Below are positions 5,969 through 7,680 of a DNA stretch of 7,680 nt, one piece after another. How positions within the stretch are numbered: position 1 is the first letter of the stretch; each line of letters begins with the position of its first letter. The notes beneath the pieces are model-generated. The model was not told where the DNA came from. It did not search any database and saw nothing but the letters and a program-made list of their open reading frames with translations. This DNA comes from Oribacterium parvum (GTDB taxonomy: Bacteria > Bacillota > Clostridia > Lachnospirales > Lachnospiraceae). The DNA lies in assembly GCA_938022235.1 (NCBI GenBank), contig CALIEL010000245.1, forward strand, positions 1-7,680, in the 5' to 3' direction. A program made the position numbers and the translations under genes.

Positions 5969-6403
5969 TTAAGGCCTCTTTTCCTCTTCCCGGGCACAGT
6001 TTTCACACAAACCGTAGAAAACCGTCCTTTTCGGATTCCAATGAAAGCCATGATGCACAAGAAGATGCTCCATCATAAAGTCCAGTTCATGACAATGCAG
6101 ATGAATCAAGGCTCCACAACGGCTACATTTGCAATGGAAAAATAGATGTTCCTTGGAAGCTTCCTTCCTCTCCCCCACATATTCAAAGCAAGCAGGGCTG
6201 TTTTGATCAATCAGGTACTTATTCACCAAACCTTCCTCGCAAAGCCGTTCCAACTGCCTGTAAATAGTGGTGGTTCCGATGGGCCTTCCCTCTTCACGGA
6301 AATGAATCACCAAGTCAGCTACCGTGAAATGTTCTCCCTCTAAATTGGATAGATATTTCTGCAATTCCTCTTTATGCTGGGTTTTGTACTTCCCTTTTTC
6401 CAT
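5969..6403 (-). CDS. Fur-family metalloregulator, probably the zinc sensor Zur
   Basis: This 144-residue DNA-binding repressor has a winged-helix domain at about 8-80 (recognition segment GTTTIYRQLERLCEEGLV, 43-60) and a C-terminal dimerisation and metal domain. Two CxxC pairs, C93-C96 and C133-C136, form the structural zinc site seen in many Fur-family proteins. His86, His90 and the cluster H101-x-H103-C104-H105 are candidate sensing ligands. It is the first gene of the operon, 26 bases ahead of znuA, so it probably regulates itself and the transporter; zinc as the signal is inferred from this context. Fur (iron) or Mur (manganese) remain possible. The start has GGGGAG five bases upstream. 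Inverted repeats around its promoter are the expected binding sites. Confidence 0.9.
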   Translation of the reverse strand: MEKGKYKTQHKEELQKYLSNLEGEHFTVADLVIHFREEGRPIGTTTIYRQLERLCEEGLVNKYLIDQNSPACFEYVGERKEASKEHLFFHCKCSRCGALIHLHCHELDFMMEHLLVHHGFHWNPKRTVFYGLCENCAREEEKRP

Positions 6404-6512
6404 ATCCGCTCCCCTACAAAATCTATCTCAACCCTGCTCTTTGCTCCCCTATTCCTGACCATAGAGAAGCTTTCCTGTTAAGATTTCCTTTTCAAGCCTC
6501 AGAACTCTAAAA

Positions 6513-6532
6513 ATTCATTCCAAAAAATGAAT
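6513..6532. promoter_or_regulatory. Inverted repeat in the regulator leader (third dyad)
   Basis: ATTCATT (6513-6519) and AATGAAT (6526-6532) are perfect 7-base complements around a 6-base spacer. The site is downstream of the predicted transcription start. Its arms are related to, but not the same as, those of the two upstream dyads, so it may be a weaker operator or a leader hairpin. Its centre lies about 30 bases from that of the adjacent dyad. Confidence 0.4.
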
Positions 6533-6541
6533 ACAAAAAGC

Positions 6542-6564
6542 ATGAAAACAGAAACCATTTTCAT
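6542..6564. promoter_or_regulatory. Candidate metalloregulator operator, promoter-proximal
   Basis: ATGAAAA (6542-6548) and TTTTCAT (6558-6564) are perfect 7-base inverted arms with a 9-base spacer beginning CAGAAA. The dyad lies directly after the -10 box in the direction of transcription and covers the predicted start point, an ideal place for repression. It is nearly the same as the dyad at 6592-6613. The sequence does not match the classical Fur or Zur boxes I know. Confidence 0.55.
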
Positions 6565-6592
6565 ATTTTACTAGCTATTTTTCTGCTGTCAA
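6565..6592 (-). promoter_or_regulatory. Promoter of the regulator-znu operon
   Basis: On the minus strand a perfect TTGACA (6587-6592) is followed after 16 bases by TAAAAT (6565-6570), giving a start near 6558 and a leader of about 155 bases to the regulator ATG at 6403. The upstream region is AT-rich, like an UP element. Inverted repeats touch both ends of this promoter. This is the only strong promoter I see for the five-gene operon. Confidence 0.7.
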
Positions 6593-6613
6593 TGAAATAC
6601 AGAAAAATTTCAT
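6592..6613. promoter_or_regulatory. Candidate metalloregulator operator, upstream of the -35
   Basis: ATGAAAT (6592-6598) and ATTTCAT (6607-6613) are perfect 7-base inverted arms around an 8-base spacer containing ACAGAAAA. The site overlaps the -35 box by one base. Its similarity to the dyad at 6542-6564 includes the ACAGAAA spacer in the same orientation, so they look like two copies of one binding site, with centres about 50 bases apart. Confidence 0.55.
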
Positions 6614-6715
6614 ACTTCCGGAATAAAATAAGTTTTTACATATCCTTAAATCAGATTTATTTTAACTTGCGGTTCTATTTTTCCCCCAAGCTTTGCAAGA
6701 TAGGTCTATTGAAAC

Positions 6716-6861
6716 AAAAAAAATGCATTATAGGTCTGAAAAAGGGGCAATCTGAGCCCGCCGGTACTTGCGAAAAACAAAGGTACTGCAGTTTTTCGCT
6801 TAGTATCCGCTGCAGGGCGAAGTTAGCGAGAGCGTGCCCCAATTCCAGACCTATAATGCAT
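6716..6861 (-). repeat. Palindromic element, copy B, with T-run: likely terminator of pxpA
   Basis: The arms 6723-6738 and 6846-6861 form a perfect 16-bp stem, followed inward by GGGGCA (6744-6749) with TGCCCC (6835-6840). An inner hairpin GCGAAAAAC (6770-6778) with GTTTTTCGC (6791-6799) is extended by GGTACT with AGTATCC (one bulge). The motifs TCTGAGCCC (6751-6759) and GCGAAG-T-TAGCGAGAGCG (6817-6834) are shared with copy A. On the minus strand the structure is followed at once by eight T (6716-6723, complement of the A-run; the last base overlaps the arm) and TGTTT, the arrangement of an intrinsic terminator. It lies 26 bases beyond the pxpA stop. Whether the terminator function belongs to the element or to a pre-existing T-run is not decided by the sequence. 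Bases 6614-6715, between it and the operator, show no other structure except ATAGGTCT at 6700-6707 repeating 6730-6737. Confidence 0.75.
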
Positions 6862-6887
6862 GGAAAATATTTTGTTTTTATAGACTC

Positions 6888-7646
6888 TTATCTTCCGAAA
6901 GCTTCTATCGTCACTCCCTCTTTTTCAAGAGTCTTTCTGAGCTTTTCTACAAAGAGCAGGGCTTTCTCTCCGTCTCCATGGACGCAGATGGAATCTGCTT
7001 GAATGGGGATTTCCTTTCCTGTGATGGCTCTGGCCTTCTTCTCCAGTACCATGGAAAGCACCCGTTCAATGGCTTCCTCTTCGTCGGTAATCATGGCTCC
7101 CGGCTTTCTTCGGTTCACCAAGGAACCGTCCTCTTCATAGGCTCTGTCCATAAAGACCTCCGCCTTTACGGGAATTCCCATCTTTTCCGCCAATTGGTAG
7201 AGCTTACCGGAGGCCTGTGCCAGAATTGCCAAGGAAGAATCGTATTCCTTTACCGCATCGCAGATAGCCTTAGCCAGTTCTTCCTCCTTTGCGGCCATGT
7301 TATAAAGGGCGCCATGGGGCTTTACATGCTGAAGCTTTAAGCCGTCCTTGTGCAAAAAGGCTTCCAAGGCTCCCATTTGGTAGAGCAGCATGGTCTTTAA
7401 TTCCTTAGGCGTACAGTCCATATTTCTTCTACCAAAGCCCTGCAAGTCCGGAAATCCGGGATGTACCCCTAAGGCAACTCCCGCATTTTTACATAATTCC
7501 ACGGTTTTCTCCATCACCAAAGGATCTCCTGCATGGTAGCCACAGGCAATATTGGCAGAGCTGAGTAAGGGAATCAAGCTTTCATCCATCCCCAGGGTAT
7601 AGCGCCCAAAGCTCTCTCCCACATCTGCATTTAAATCAACCTTCAT
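6888..7646 (-). CDS. pxpA: 5-oxoprolinase subunit PxpA (LamB/YcsF family)
   Basis: This 252-residue, full-length member of the LamB/YcsF family is the subunit that, with PxpB and PxpC, opens 5-oxoproline (pyroglutamate) to glutamate at the cost of ATP in the cytoplasm, clearing a spontaneous glutamine/glutamate by-product. Signature segments are DLNADVGESFG (4-14), SANIACGYHAGD (30-41), HPGFPDLQGFGRR (62-74), VKPHGALYN (108-116), EVFMDRAY (163-170) and CVHGD (221-225), with the conserved His, Asp and Glu residues of the active-site pocket intact. The start has TTAGGAGG nine bases upstream. It probably follows another gene closely, since open frame runs into its ribosome binding site from the window edge. 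The partner subunits are not in this window and would be expected upstream. Confidence 0.95.
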   Translation of the reverse strand: MKVDLNADVGESFGRYTLGMDESLIPLLSSANIACGYHAGDPLVMEKTVELCKNAGVALGVHPGFPDLQGFGRRNMDCTPKELKTMLLYQMGALEAFLHKDGLKLQHVKPHGALYNMAAKEEELAKAICDAVKEYDSSLAILAQASGKLYQLAEKMGIPVKAEVFMDRAYEEDGSLVNRRKPGAMITDEEEAIERVLSMVLEKKARAITGKEIPIQADSICVHGDGEKALLFVEKLRKTLEKEGVTIEAFGR

Positions 7647-7648
7647 GC

Positions 7649-7680
7649 TTATTTTCCTCCTAAGGTAAAGCGCTCAATAA
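7649..7680 (-). CDS. Possible 3' end of an upstream gene (partial)
   Basis: Reading the minus strand from the window edge, one frame gives IERFTLGGK and then TAA at 7649-7651, two bases before the pxpA start. A second frame gives LLSALP and TAG at 7660-7662. Either would be the tail of a gene tightly coupled to pxpA; the first reads more like a protein C-terminus. Too short to identify; a PxpB/PxpC subunit is an expectation from other genomes only. Confidence 0.3.
   Translation of the reverse strand, partial: IERFTLGGK

Noticed and set aside
6404..6541. Riboswitch in the long leader of the regulator gene
   Set aside because: The leader is about 150 bases and purine-rich, but apart from the dyad at 6513-6532 I see no stable multi-stem fold, no known aptamer core and no terminator/antiterminator pair.
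6592..7002. Plus-strand open frame of 136 codons through the operator and copy B
   Set aside because: It runs through the znu promoter, the palindromic element and the antisense of pxpA; no ribosome site, and composition follows the underlying features.
6834..7340. Plus-strand open frame of 168 codons
   Set aside because: It lies opposite pxpA, whose family motifs are unmistakable. It has no ribosome binding site, and its product looks like no protein I know.

Overview
The window looks like chromosomal DNA of a low-GC Gram-positive anaerobe, most likely a member of the Lachnospiraceae (Oribacterium- or Lachnoanaerobaculum-like). This is inferred from the protein flavour (clostridial-type pyridoxamine kinase, ZnuA-type lipoprotein with an Asp-Arg-Phe metal motif) and from strong AGGAGG ribosome binding sites; no species call is possible from sequence alone. 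Every convincing gene is on the minus strand, so the window reads right to left.

Layout in transcription order. (1) 7680-6888: the last codons of an unidentified gene, then pxpA (5-oxoprolinase subunit A). pxpA is followed by a 139-bp palindromic element plus a run of T on the transcribed strand, which could end its transcript. (2) 6613-2489: a metal-uptake operon with its own promoter. The order is Fur-family regulator (probably Zur), znuA-type binding lipoprotein, znuC ATPase, znuB permease and a lipoprotein with a CPYC motif. Genes are touching or separated by at most 26 bases. Two near-identical inverted repeats flank the promoter and are good candidates for the regulator's own operators. 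(3) 2442-1725: sodA, a Mn-type superoxide dismutase, with a 17-bp perfect palindrome upstream. (4) 1720-536: an AT-rich accessory stretch. It holds a composite palindromic repeat (one copy apparently inserted inside a decayed relative), an orphan 60-residue gene with a good promoter, a long hairpin, and a plus-strand trace of an ABC-transporter ATPase domain. (5) 535-1: a pyridoxal/pyridoxamine kinase gene interrupted by an in-frame TAG.

The operon would sense and import zinc (or a similar divalent metal): ZnuA captures metal outside the membrane, ZnuB passes it through, ZnuC drives transport, and the Fur-like protein shuts the operon off when metal is sufficient. The most unusual content is the repeat family at 1382-1720 and 6723-6861. 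Its copies keep short sequence motifs while their stems differ in sequence but stay paired, which is the signature of a structure-conserved RNA or a mobile palindromic element.
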